Assembly (NCBI GenBank): GCA_947458265.1
Contig: CANGYF010000021.1
Span: 1 to 64,000 of the forward strand
Length of the DNA: 64,000 nucleotides
Direction of reading: 5' to 3'
Origin: Betaproteobacteria bacterium
GTDB taxonomy: Bacteria; Pseudomonadota; Gammaproteobacteria; Burkholderiales; CAIKXV01
Shown: positions 11,410 to 20,214 of the stretch, piece after piece
How positions within the stretch are numbered: the first letter of the stretch is position 1
How the letters are laid out: each line of letters opens with the position of its first letter
Program-made: the position numbers and the translations under genes
The notes under the pieces: generated by a model
What the model was told of the DNA's origin: nothing
The model's database searches: none
Seen by the model: the letters and a program-made list of their open reading frames with translations, nothing else

Positions 11410-11417
11410 ATCCGCTG

Positions 11418-14400
11418 ATGCCGAACGCGTCCCCCGCCAGCATGCACCCGATGCTGCTGCGGCAACTTCGGCGCAGCCTCGGGGTGGATAGCGCAGTCGG
11501 CCTGGCTACCCTGCCCGGCCTCACAGCCGATCCCGCGCTCCTCGATGCGCTGGGCCGGCTGGTGGCGATGGTGTCGGACAGCTACCAGCAGTTCGACCGC
11601 GACCTCGCGCTGCGTACGCGCAGCCTGGATCTGTCGTCGCAGGAGCTCACCCAGGCCAACGATCGCCTGCGCGAAGAGGCAGTGGCGCAGGGCGAGGTGC
11701 TGGACACACTGCGCGAGAGCGCTCGCGAACTGCTACCCCATCGCCTGTTGACCGACGTGTCAGCCCCACAGTCCGAGGACCTGCTCGAACTGGCGACTCT
11801 GCTGCGCGGCCTGGTGCACCAGAGCCGGCAGGCGGAGCTCGCGCTTGCCGAGAGCGAGCGCAAGTTCCGCGGGCTGGTCGCCAACCTCCCGGGCTGCGTC
11901 TACCGGCGCGGTGCGGGCCGAGACGGCACGGTGATGTTCCTGTCCGAGGGCGTGCAGGCGCTGACCGGCCACCCCGCACGAGCCTTCATCGAACAGTCAC
12001 GCGACCTCGCGTCGCTGGTGCTGCCGGAAGACCTGCCGAAGCTGCGGCGCGAGATCATGCGCGCGAGCCGCCGACATGCCAGCTACGAGGTCGAATATCG
12101 CATCCGCCATGCCGATGGCAGCGTGCGCTGGGCCCTGGACCGAGGCCAGGGGGTACATGACGCAGACGGGAACCTCGTCTACTTCGATGGCCTGGTGCTC
12201 GACCGCACGACGACGCGGCTCGCCCAGGAGCAGACGGTACGTGCCCAGGCACAGTTGCAGAATGCGCTGGAGGCACTCGAAGCCGGATTCGTGATGTTCG
12301 ACGAACAGGACAGGCTGGTCGTCTGCAACAGCCGCTACCGCGACGTGTCGCCGATCATCGGCCTGGGCCCCCACCCGACGGTGCACGAGCTGATGCGGTC
12401 GTTCTATCGCAGCGGCCTCGAGGGTATCGACCGCAGCCTGTCGGAGGAGGCCTGGCTTGCGCGCCGCATCGCGATGCATCGCGCGCTCGATGAGGGGCCA
12501 CGCGTACGCGAAGTGACCCTGGGCGGACGCTGGTACCGCGTGCACGAAAGCCGGTCACGCGATGGCCTGACGGTGGGCCTGCGCACCGACATCACCGAGT
12601 CGCGCCAGCTAACGCAGGAATTACGCGAGGCGCGGGACGCCGCAGAGTCCGCGTCCCGCGCCAAGACACGCTTCCTGGCGAACATGAGCCATGAGCTGCG
12701 TACCCCGCTCAACGCGGTGATCGGTGCGGCGCAGTTGCTGCAGGCCAGCCATGGCGACGCGGGCAGCGCTGCACCAGGGCCCGATGCCGGACAGGTACAG
12801 CTGGTCGAGTCGATCCAGCGCAGCGGCCTGAACCTGCTCGGGCTGATCGAGAACATCCTGGACCTGTCGCGCATCGAGGCCGGGGAACTGGCCCTCTCGA
12901 TGGAGGACTTCCACCTGCTCGACTGCGTCGATGCTGCACTGGTGACCGCTGCGCTCACCGCACGCGAGAAGGGCCTGAAGCTGTGTTGCATCGTCGATCC
13001 GTCGCTCAGGCCCTGGCGCCATGGCGATCCGCTGCGCCTGCGGCAGGTGCTGCTCAACCTGCTCGGCAACGCGGTGAAGTTCACGCCCGCAGGTGACATC
13101 ACGGTGAGGCTGGCATCCGGAGAACGACCGGACGAACTGCGCATCTCGGTCTCCGACACCGGTATCGGCATCGGCGAGACCTCGCTGGCGCAGATCTTCG
13201 AGCGGTTTCGCCAGGCAGACGATGGCTCCAACCGCCGGTTCGGCGGCAGCGGCCTCGGCTTGTCCATCGTGCGCCAGCTGGTAGAGGCGATGGATGGCAA
13301 GATCGCGGTGCACAGCCGCCTGGGTGAAGGAACCTGCTTCGAGCTCTGCCTGCGAGTGGCCCCTGCCCGCATGCCGCCAGCGGAGCCGCCGGCGCTCGGA
13401 CTGGACGTCGGCTTCCACGAACCGCACGACCGGTCGGCCGAGGCCCTCGCCATCCTGCTGCAGCGTCTGGGCTGCGCGCCCGTCCGCCTGCGCGGCACGG
13501 CCGATGTCGATCGCTGGCTCGCCGCGGTTGTGCGGCCGGCACACGCCTGGATGCTGGTGTGCTGCGATAGCCCCGATGCCGCGCCGCTGCTGGAGTGTGC
13601 CGCTGCACGCCTGGAACCCTCGCACCTGGTGGGCATGACCGGCAGGCAGGGGGGCGATGCTCGCCGCCGCGTTGGTTCGCGCATGCTTGCGCGCAGCGTG
13701 ATGAAGCCGGTACAGCGCACGGCACTGGTGAGCGAGTTCGGCCGGCGCGCCCCATCCGTGTCCATCGTCGAGCCCGGCAACACCGTCGTAGAGGCCGCAA
13801 GCCTGCCGGCCGCGCGTGCCCATGTGCTGGTGGTCGAAGACGACACCCTGAACCAGACCATCGTCTGCCACCTGCTCGGCCATGCCGGTTACCTGAGTAC
13901 TGCTGCCGGTAACGGAACGCAGGCGCTCGCGCTGTTGCGTGAGCGCGCGTTCGACCTGGTGCTGATGGACTGGCAGATGCCCGACATGGACGGACTCGAG
14001 GTGACGCGGCGCATGCGTGCCGGCGAGGCGGGAGCTGCGGCGGCATCGATCCCGATCGTGGCGCTGACCGCGAACGCGTTCGCGCAGGACCGGGTGGCCT
14101 GCCTCGAAGCGGGCATGGACGATTTCCTCACCAAGCCGGTGCTCGCGCAGAGCCTGTGGACGACGGTGGCCCGCTGGATCGCGCACAGTCAGGCGCCCGG
14201 CTCGCGGGCCGTGCAGGGTTCATCGTCCGCGACTCAACCCCGCGCCACCCCGCTGGCTTCAGCCCAGGACTCCCCGCCGCCGACCGGCGTTCCCTGCTTC
14301 GACCCGACCGTGCTGGCCAGGCTGACGATGGTCGACGACGGCAGCGCCCCGGGCTATGCGGACCAATTGCTCGACCTGTTCATGGACGACGCTCAGACCC

Positions 14401-14675
14401 TGATCGGAGCGGTGGAAGCCAGCCTCGCGGCCGGCGATCTCGTCGCGTTGAAGCGCGCGGTGCATACACTGAAGTCAACCGCTGGTGCTGTCGGTGCCCA
14501 GGCGCTGGCTGCGCAGGCCGCGGCGGTCGAAGCGCTGCTGCAGGCGGATGCGGCGCCGGATACCGGGATCGCCCAGGCGCTGCGCGACGGACTGTCCGCG
14601 TTCGAGCAGGCGCTCGCGGCCGAACGCGCGCGCGGCGCTGCCTGCGGCCGGCACTGGCTCACCGTCCCGGTCTGA
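11418..14675 (+). CDS. hybrid sensor histidine kinase (PAS-PAS-HisKA-HATPase-REC-HPT), FIST-linked
   Basis: SYQQFDRDLALRTRSLDLSSQELTQANDRLREE; FLANMSHELRTPLNAVIGAAQLLQ; RFGGSGLGLSIVRQLVEAM; HVLVVEDDTLNQTIV...LVLMDWQMPDMDGLEVTRRM; HPT AVHTLKSTAGAVGA. Track ORF over-extended at the 5' end; start placed just after the FIST stop. Confidence 0.93.
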   Translation: MPNASPASMHPMLLRQLRRSLGVDSAVGLATLPGLTADPALLDALGRLVAMVSDSYQQFDRDLALRTRSLDLSSQELTQANDRLREEAVAQGEVLDTLRESARELLPHRLLTDVSAPQSEDLLELATLLRGLVHQSRQAELALAESERKFRGLVANLPGCVYRRGAGRDGTVMFLSEGVQALTGHPARAFIEQSRDLASLVLPEDLPKLRREIMRASRRHASYEVEYRIRHADGSVRWALDRGQGVHDADGNLVYFDGLVLDRTTTRLAQEQTVRAQAQLQNALEALEAGFVMFDEQDRLVVCNSRYRDVSPIIGLGPHPTVHELMRSFYRSGLEGIDRSLSEEAWLARRIAMHRALDEGPRVREVTLGGRWYRVHESRSRDGLTVGLRTDITESRQLTQELREARDAAESASRAKTRFLANMSHELRTPLNAVIGAAQLLQASHGDAGSAAPGPDAGQVQLVESIQRSGLNLLGLIENILDLSRIEAGELALSMEDFHLLDCVDAALVTAALTAREKGLKLCCIVDPSLRPWRHGDPLRLRQVLLNLLGNAVKFTPAGDITVRLASGERPDELRISVSDTGIGIGETSLAQIFERFRQADDGSNRRFGGSGLGLSIVRQLVEAMDGKIAVHSRLGEGTCFELCLRVAPARMPPAEPPALGLDVGFHEPHDRSAEALAILLQRLGCAPVRLRGTADVDRWLAAVVRPAHAWMLVCCDSPDAAPLLECAAARLEPSHLVGMTGRQGGDARRRVGSRMLARSVMKPVQRTALVSEFGRRAPSVSIVEPGNTVVEAASLPAARAHVLVVEDDTLNQTIVCHLLGHAGYLSTAAGNGTQALALLRERAFDLVLMDWQMPDMDGLEVTRRMRAGEAGAAAASIPIVALTANAFAQDRVACLEAGMDDFLTKPVLAQSLWTTVARWIAHSQAPGSRAVQGSSSATQPRATPLASAQDSPPPTGVPCFDPTVLARLTMVDDGSAPGYADQLLDLFMDDAQTLIGAVEASLAAGDLVALKRAVHTLKSTAGAVGAQALAAQAAAVEALLQADAAPDTGIAQALRDGLSAFEQALAAERARGAACGRHWLTVPV

Positions 14676-14796
14676 GCAGGCGGCCACCGCCATCGCGACC
14701 TGGAAACACGTGTCGCGAGCCACGCGGCGGCGATCGAGAGCTTCTGGCGCATGGACGGCGGACCGGGCGCGTCGAGAGCATGGCAGGGCGAGCGTC

Positions 14797-14802
14797 TATA
14801 AT
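14797..14802 (+). promoter_or_regulatory. -10 element (TATAAT) upstream of ygfZ
   Basis: Perfect TATAAT 27 nt before the ATG region; no good -35 found. Confidence 0.4.
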
Positions 14803-14828
14803 GCGGCCCGCCTCCACCCACCGTTCCG

Positions 14829-15920
14829 ATGATGAATCCCGACTGGCACGATTTCCTCCTCGCGCAGGGCGCGGTGCCGGGCCCCGTGCCCGGGTCGATC
14901 ACCGCCTTCGGCGATCCGGCGGGCGAACGGACGGCAGCGTCCGCGTCCGCCGTACTGTGCGATCTGTCGCACCTCGGCGTGCTCGGCTTCAGCGGCGACG
15001 ATGCACAGGTCTTCCTGCAGGGACAGCTCACCTGCGACGTGCGCGAGGTAACCCTGGCTGCCAGCCGCCCGGGCGCGTTGTGCACGCCCAAGGGCCGGGC
15101 GCTCGCCACCTTCCGACTGTGGCAGGACGGCACCGGATACCGGATGCAGCTGCCTGCCGCGCGGCTGGAGGCCGTGCGCAAGCGCCTGTCCATGTACGTG
15201 CTGCGTTCGAAGGTGAAGGTCTCCGACTGCAGCGACGATACCGTGCGGCTCGGCGTGGCCGGACCGCAGGCGGCGCTGCGCGTGGCTGAGGTGCTCGGAC
15301 TCGCCGAGGATGCCCTGTCCGTCGCCGGCTCGATCGCCTCGGCCGGGGCGGTTCAGGTGCTGTGCCTGGGCGGCATGCGCTTCGAACTGGTCGTGCCTGG
15401 CGCCGGCAGTGAGCGTCTCTGGGGCGCGCTGGCCCAGACCGCGCGCCCGGCCGGAGAACCCGCATGGCGCTGGGCTTCGCTGGTGGCGGGCGACGCGCTG
15501 CTGCACGAGGCGACACAGGACCAGTTCGTACCGCAGATGCTGGACCTCGACCTCACTGGCGGCATCGGCTTCAGCAAGGGCTGCTACACCGGCCAGGAGA
15601 TCGTCGCACGCACCCAGTACCTCGGGCGCCTGAAGCAGCGCCTGTACCTCGGACACCTGGACCAGCCGCTGGCCACGGAAGCGGACCTGCCCGCGCCGGG
15701 CACCGCGCTCTACAGCCGCGACATGGACGGCCAGTCGAGCGGCATGGTGGTCGAGTCGGCGCTGGCGCCTGCCGGCGGGATCGACCTGCTCGCGGTGGTT
15801 CGCATCGAGAGCGCTGCAGCCTGCCCGGTGCACGTGGGCAGCCTGGACGGGCCGGTGCTCGAGGCGCTCGCGCCGGCGCACCCCGCAAGTGCGGGCGACA
15901 GCCGGGACGAGCCCGGCTGA
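14829..15920 (+). CDS. ygfZ: YgfZ-type folate-binding Fe-S cluster assembly/repair protein (GcvT-like)
   Basis: Signature GFSKGCYTGQEIVARTQYLGRLKQRLY; N-terminal ALCDLSHLGVLGFSGDDAQVFLQGQLTCDV pattern. Confidence 0.93.
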   Translation: MMNPDWHDFLLAQGAVPGPVPGSITAFGDPAGERTAASASAVLCDLSHLGVLGFSGDDAQVFLQGQLTCDVREVTLAASRPGALCTPKGRALATFRLWQDGTGYRMQLPAARLEAVRKRLSMYVLRSKVKVSDCSDDTVRLGVAGPQAALRVAEVLGLAEDALSVAGSIASAGAVQVLCLGGMRFELVVPGAGSERLWGALAQTARPAGEPAWRWASLVAGDALLHEATQDQFVPQMLDLDLTGGIGFSKGCYTGQEIVARTQYLGRLKQRLYLGHLDQPLATEADLPAPGTALYSRDMDGQSSGMVVESALAPAGGIDLLAVVRIESAAACPVHVGSLDGPVLEALAPAHPASAGDSRDEPG

Positions 15921-15931
15921 ACCCGGCCACC

Positions 15932-16714
15932 ATGTGCCTGGTCCTGTTCGCGCTCGATGCGCACCCTCGATACCGCCTGCTGGTGGCGGCCAATCGCGAT
16001 GAACACTTCGCGCGCCCGACGGCGCCGGCGGACTTCTGGACCGACGCGCCGGGCGTACTGGCCGGCCGCGACCTGGAGAAAGGGGGCACGTGGTTCGGCG
16101 TGAGCACCGGCGGCCGCTTTGCCGCGGTCACCAACTTCCGCGGTGCGCCGCCGGTGCCGGGTGGCCCCTCGCGCGGCGCCCTCGCCGTCGACTACCTGCG
16201 GGGAGACCTCGCCCCCGCGGACTTCATCGCCGCGCTTGCCAGGCGCGCGGACGAATACCAGGGCTTCAGCCTGCTGGTCGGGGATACGCGCGCGCTGCAC
16301 TACTACTCGAGCCGGCTGCCCACTGCGCCGGAAGGCGGCGTCCGAGTCGCGGCCGGCGTGCACGGACTGAGCAACCACCTGCTGGACACCCCCTGGCCCA
16401 AGGTGGAGCGTGGCCGTCGCGCGCTGGAGGCGGCGCTGCCGCTCGCCACCGAGGCGCGCGAACGATCGCTGATCGCGGCGCTGTCGGACCGGGAGCCGCC
16501 CCCGGACGAACGACTCGTGTCGCAGGGCGCACCGCTCGCGTTCGAGCGCGCACTGGCCGCGCCCTTCATCCATGCGCCGGAGCGGGACTACGGGACGCGC
16601 TGCTCGACGCTGCTGTCGATCACGCATGACGGACAGGTGGAGTTCTTCGAACAGACCTGGGACCGGCTCGGCAGGCCCGCGGGCAACGCACGGCACGCCT
16701 TCGGGATGCGGTGA
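15932..16714 (+). CDS. NRDE (TANGO2-like) family protein
   Basis: MCLVLFALDAHPRYRLLVAANRDEHFARPTAPADFW...LAGRDLEKGGTWFGVSTGGRFAAVTNFRG. Confidence 0.93.
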   Translation: MCLVLFALDAHPRYRLLVAANRDEHFARPTAPADFWTDAPGVLAGRDLEKGGTWFGVSTGGRFAAVTNFRGAPPVPGGPSRGALAVDYLRGDLAPADFIAALARRADEYQGFSLLVGDTRALHYYSSRLPTAPEGGVRVAAGVHGLSNHLLDTPWPKVERGRRALEAALPLATEARERSLIAALSDREPPPDERLVSQGAPLAFERALAAPFIHAPERDYGTRCSTLLSITHDGQVEFFEQTWDRLGRPAGNARHAFGMR

Positions 16715-16729
16715 TCGGCGGCGGCGCTG

Positions 16730-17176
16730 TCAGCGCTGCTCGATCGCGCGCTGCATTGCTCGATGCGGGATGCCGGCATCGCTGAACGCGTCGCCGAACG
16801 CCTCGAAACCTTCCCGGCGATAGAAGTCGAGCGCATGCACCTGGGCGTTGAGCCGCACGACCGTGAAGCCGGCCAGCGCGGCCTGGGCCAGCGCAGCCTG
16901 CAGCAGCGCCCGGCCCACGCCCCGTCCGCGCCAGGGACGCAGCACCGCCATCCGGCCGACGTGGCCGTCGGGCAGCAGGCGCGCGCAGCCGATCGGACGG
17001 CCGGCGGCATCCTCGGCCAGCAGGTGCGTGCAGTGCGCGTCGAGCCCGTCCCACTCGAGCTCGACCGGCACGCCCTGTTCGACAACGAACACCGAGTGGC
17101 GCACGCCTTGCAGCCGCCCACCGTCCGCTTCCCAGTCGGCGGTACGAACGGCGAAACTCGTGTCGAGAGCGACCAT
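16730..17176 (-). CDS. GNAT family N-acetyltransferase
   Basis: VRHSVFVVEQGVPVELEWDGLDAHCTHLLA...VGRMAVLRPWRGRGVGRALLQAAL...HALDFYRREGFEAFG. Confidence 0.92.
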   Translation of the reverse strand: MVALDTSFAVRTADWEADGGRLQGVRHSVFVVEQGVPVELEWDGLDAHCTHLLAEDAAGRPIGCARLLPDGHVGRMAVLRPWRGRGVGRALLQAALAQAALAGFTVVRLNAQVHALDFYRREGFEAFGDAFSDAGIPHRAMQRAIEQR

Positions 17177-17206
17177 TCGAGGATGATAACGGCCCGGCCC
17201 GTGCGA

Positions 17207-17245
17207 TTGTCACCCTCGGACCGCGGGCGTAAACTCGTGCCCGCG
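17207..17245 (+). promoter_or_regulatory. putative promoter (TTGTCA-N17-TAAACT) with inverted repeat CGCGGGC-N10-GCCCGCG around the -10
   Basis: -35 17207-17212, -10 17230-17235; repeat arms 17222-17228 and 17239-17245; about 105 bp upstream of the Bug-receptor start. Confidence 0.6.
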
Positions 17246-17350
17246 ATTCAATACCCAGAAGCTTCGGCCGCACGAGCGGCAGGCCTACCCTTGGCCGGAA
17301 CGAAGACGAAGGCCGTACGGGAGTGAAGCGCCCGTGCAGTTCGGAGGAAT

Positions 17351-18337
17351 GTGATGCAAAACCTTGCCGCGGCATCGTCTGCCGCCCTTGTGCTGGCCTG
17401 CGTGGCCAGCCTCCCGTCGGTTGCGCTCGCCCAACCGGCGTGGCCCGTGAAACCGGTGCGCATCGTCATCCCGTTCCCGCCCGGCGGACCTACCGACATC
17501 ATCGGCCGCGCCGCCGCGCGCAAGCTCGAAGAGGCCTACGGGCAGCCGGTGGTCATCGAGAACCGCGGTGGCGCCGGCGGTACGATCGGGGCGGAGTTCG
17601 TCGCCCGCTCGCCGGCCGATGGCTACACGCTGCTGGTCGGCTCGCTGTCGACCCATGGCATCGCGCAGTCGCTGTACCCGAAGCTCGGGTATGACGTCCT
17701 GAAGGACTTCCACCACATCAGCCTGCTCGCGCTGGTCGACAACTTCCTGGTGGTCCACCCCGGCGTGCCCGCGAAGAACGTCAAGGACCTGATCGCCCTG
17801 GCGAAGAAGAATCCCGGGCGACTGAACTTCGGTTCGGTCGGCGTCGGCGGTGCATCCCACCTGATGGCCGAGATGCTCAACAGCATGGCGGGCGTCCGTA
17901 CCATCCACGTGCCGTACAAGGGCGCGGCGCCCGCCACCGTCGCGCTGCTCGGCGGCGAAGTCGACTTCCTGCTGAGCGGGATCCCGGCCTTGCTGCCCCA
18001 TGTGAAGGCCGGCCGCGTGCGCGCGCTGGCGACCACGCTCGAGAAGCGCTCACGGCTCGCGCCGGAAGTGCCGACGATGGTGGAGTCGGGCCTGCCTGGC
18101 TACGTGGTCAGCACCTGGTACGTGCTGTCCGCACCGGCCGGTACGCCGCGCGAGATCGTCAACCGCGCCAACAGTGCGGTGGTGAAAGGGCTGAAGGCGG
18201 TCGACACGGTGGAGAGCTTCAACCAGATGGGTGCCGACGCGATGGGTACCACGCCCGAGCAGACCGTCGAGTTCCTCCGCGGCGAACTGGCCAAGTGGGC
18301 GAAGGTGGTGCGCGACTCCGGCGCAAAGCCCGAGTAG
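17351..18337 (+). CDS. Bug-family tripartite tricarboxylate transporter (TTT) substrate-binding protein #1
   Basis: Signal peptide then WPVKPVRIVIPFPPGGPTDIIGRAAARKL...SPADGYTLL...HVPYKGAAPATVALLGGEVDF. Confidence 0.95.
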   Translation: MMQNLAAASSAALVLACVASLPSVALAQPAWPVKPVRIVIPFPPGGPTDIIGRAAARKLEEAYGQPVVIENRGGAGGTIGAEFVARSPADGYTLLVGSLSTHGIAQSLYPKLGYDVLKDFHHISLLALVDNFLVVHPGVPAKNVKDLIALAKKNPGRLNFGSVGVGGASHLMAEMLNSMAGVRTIHVPYKGAAPATVALLGGEVDFLLSGIPALLPHVKAGRVRALATTLEKRSRLAPEVPTMVESGLPGYVVSTWYVLSAPAGTPREIVNRANSAVVKGLKAVDTVESFNQMGADAMGTTPEQTVEFLRGELAKWAKVVRDSGAKPE

Positions 18338-18427
18338 GCAACGCCGCTGCAGCAGGCGGCGGACACGATACATCGACCGGGAGGCGGCGGCGCTGCCGCC
18401 GCACCGGCATCGTCGTTACGGGAGAGT

Positions 18428-19342
18428 GTGATGGGAATGATGGACGGCAAGGTCGTGGTGGTCACCGGTGCGGGACGCGGCGTCGGACGCGGCGTGGCGC
18501 TGCTGATGGCGGCCGAGGGCGCGCAAGTGGTCGTGAACGACATCGGTGCAGCGCTCGATGGCTCCGGCGGAGAACAGACCCCGGCGCAGGAAGTGGTGAA
18601 CGAGATCGAGGCCGCCGGTGGCGCCGCGGTCGCCAGCTATGACAGCGTGGCGGAATGGAACAGCGCCGAGAAGATCGTCCAGTGCGCACTCGATACGTTC
18701 GGGCGCATCGACGCGGTGGTGAACAACGCCGGCATCCTGCGCGACGTGATCTTCCACAAGATGTCCGAGTCGGACTGGGACGCGGTGGTGAACGTGATGC
18801 TCAAGGGCGCGTTCAACGTTTCGCGCCATGCGGCAAACCACTTCCGCAAGCAGGAAGCCGGCGCCTTCGTGCACATGACCTCGACCGCTGGCCTGATCGG
18901 TGCGATCGGCCAGGCCAACTATGCCGCGGCCAAGCTCGGCATCGTGGGCCTGTCGAACACGATCGCGCGCGACATGGAGAAGTACCGGGTGCGTTCGAAC
19001 TGCCTGGCGCCGTCCGGCTGGACTCGGATGATCGCCTCGATCCCGACCGACAACCCGGCACAGCAGAAGCGCGTCGCGCAGCGCATGACGGTGAAGGCCG
19101 AGATGAACGCCCCGTTGACGGTGTTCCTCTGCAGCGACGCAGCCGCCGAGGTCAGCGGCCAGGTGTTCGCCGTGCGCAAGAACGAGTTGTTCCTGTTCAG
19201 CCAGCACCGGCCGGTGCGCAGCGTCCACCGCGGCGAAGGCTGGACGCCGGCGACCATCGCCGAGCATGCGCTGCCGAGCTTCCGCCCCAGCCTCACGCCG
19301 CTGGAACGCACGGTGAACGTGTTCCCGTACGACGCGATCTGA
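18428..19342 (+). CDS. SDR family oxidoreductase (3-hydroxyacyl-CoA dehydrogenase-type, MFE-2-like)
   Basis: GKVVVVTGAGRGVGRGVALLMAAEGAQVVVNDIG...VVNNAGILRDVIFHKMSESDWDAVVNVMLKGAFNVSRHA. Confidence 0.92.
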   Translation: MMGMMDGKVVVVTGAGRGVGRGVALLMAAEGAQVVVNDIGAALDGSGGEQTPAQEVVNEIEAAGGAAVASYDSVAEWNSAEKIVQCALDTFGRIDAVVNNAGILRDVIFHKMSESDWDAVVNVMLKGAFNVSRHAANHFRKQEAGAFVHMTSTAGLIGAIGQANYAAAKLGIVGLSNTIARDMEKYRVRSNCLAPSGWTRMIASIPTDNPAQQKRVAQRMTVKAEMNAPLTVFLCSDAAAEVSGQVFAVRKNELFLFSQHRPVRSVHRGEGWTPATIAEHALPSFRPSLTPLERTVNVFPYDAI

Positions 19343-19353
19343 CAGGCTTCGAC

Positions 19354-20214
19354 ATGACCATCGTCTATGAAACCCTGAAGAACTGGCAGATCCCCGACCT
19401 GCCGTTCGAACTGTCGAAGAAGGACACCATCCTCTATGCGCTCGGCCTGGGGGTGGGCGCGGACCCGATGGACCTCGATCAGCTCCGCTTCGTCTACGAG
19501 CAGGGCCTGCAGGCATTGCCGACGATGTCGGTCGTGCTCTGCCAGCCGATGGGCTGGGCCGGCGATCCACGTACTGGCGTTGACCGCACGAAGGTCGTGC
19601 ACGGCGAGCAGGGCTTCCGGTTGCACCGGCCGCTGCCGGTCGAAGCCAGCCTGCGCGGCGAGACCCGCGTCGTCGACGTGATCGACAAGGGCGAAGGCAA
19701 GGGCGCGCTCATCCTCACCGAGACGCGCATCCTGGATGCGGGGACCGGCGAGTGCATCGCGACCACCGAGTCGACCAGCTTCGCCCGGGCCAACGGCGGC
19801 TTCGGCGGTCCGTCGGTTTCGCCGAAGGTGCCGCGCACCCTGCCCTCGCGTGCGGCCGACCTGTCCGACGAATGGCCGGTGATCCCGCAGCTCGCGCTGA
19901 TCTATCGCCTGTCCGGCGACTACAACCCGCTGCATGCCGACCCGGCGTTCGCGGCGAAGGCCGGCTTCAACCAGCCGATCCTGCACGGACGGGCGACCTT
20001 CGGCATCGCCGGCATCGCCCTGCTGCGCCAGCTCTGCGGCTGGGACGCGTCACGGCTGGTGGCAATGGAGGCGCGCTTCTCCGCGCCGGTCTATCCCGGC
20101 GACACGATCCGCACCGAGATCTGGCGCGAAGGCCGCGAGGCGTTCTTCCGATGCACCGTGCCCTCGCGCAATGCCGTGGTACTGAACAACGGATGGGCCG
20201 AGGTCACGGGATGA
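19354..20214 (+). CDS. MaoC-type (R)-specific enoyl-CoA hydratase (2-enoyl-CoA hydratase 2)
   Basis: LALIYRLSGDYNPLHADPAFAAKAGFNQPILHGRATFGIAGIALL hydratase-2 motif; tail overlaps the next start (ATGA). Confidence 0.92.
   Translation: MTIVYETLKNWQIPDLPFELSKKDTILYALGLGVGADPMDLDQLRFVYEQGLQALPTMSVVLCQPMGWAGDPRTGVDRTKVVHGEQGFRLHRPLPVEASLRGETRVVDVIDKGEGKGALILTETRILDAGTGECIATTESTSFARANGGFGGPSVSPKVPRTLPSRAADLSDEWPVIPQLALIYRLSGDYNPLHADPAFAAKAGFNQPILHGRATFGIAGIALLRQLCGWDASRLVAMEARFSAPVYPGDTIRTEIWREGREAFFRCTVPSRNAVVLNNGWAEVTG

Noticed and set aside
10437-11417. 5' extension of the 1412-aa ORF over the FIST gene
   Set aside because: Out-of-frame Arg-rich readthrough of the FIST CDS; the kinase plausibly begins at 11418 right after the FIST stop.
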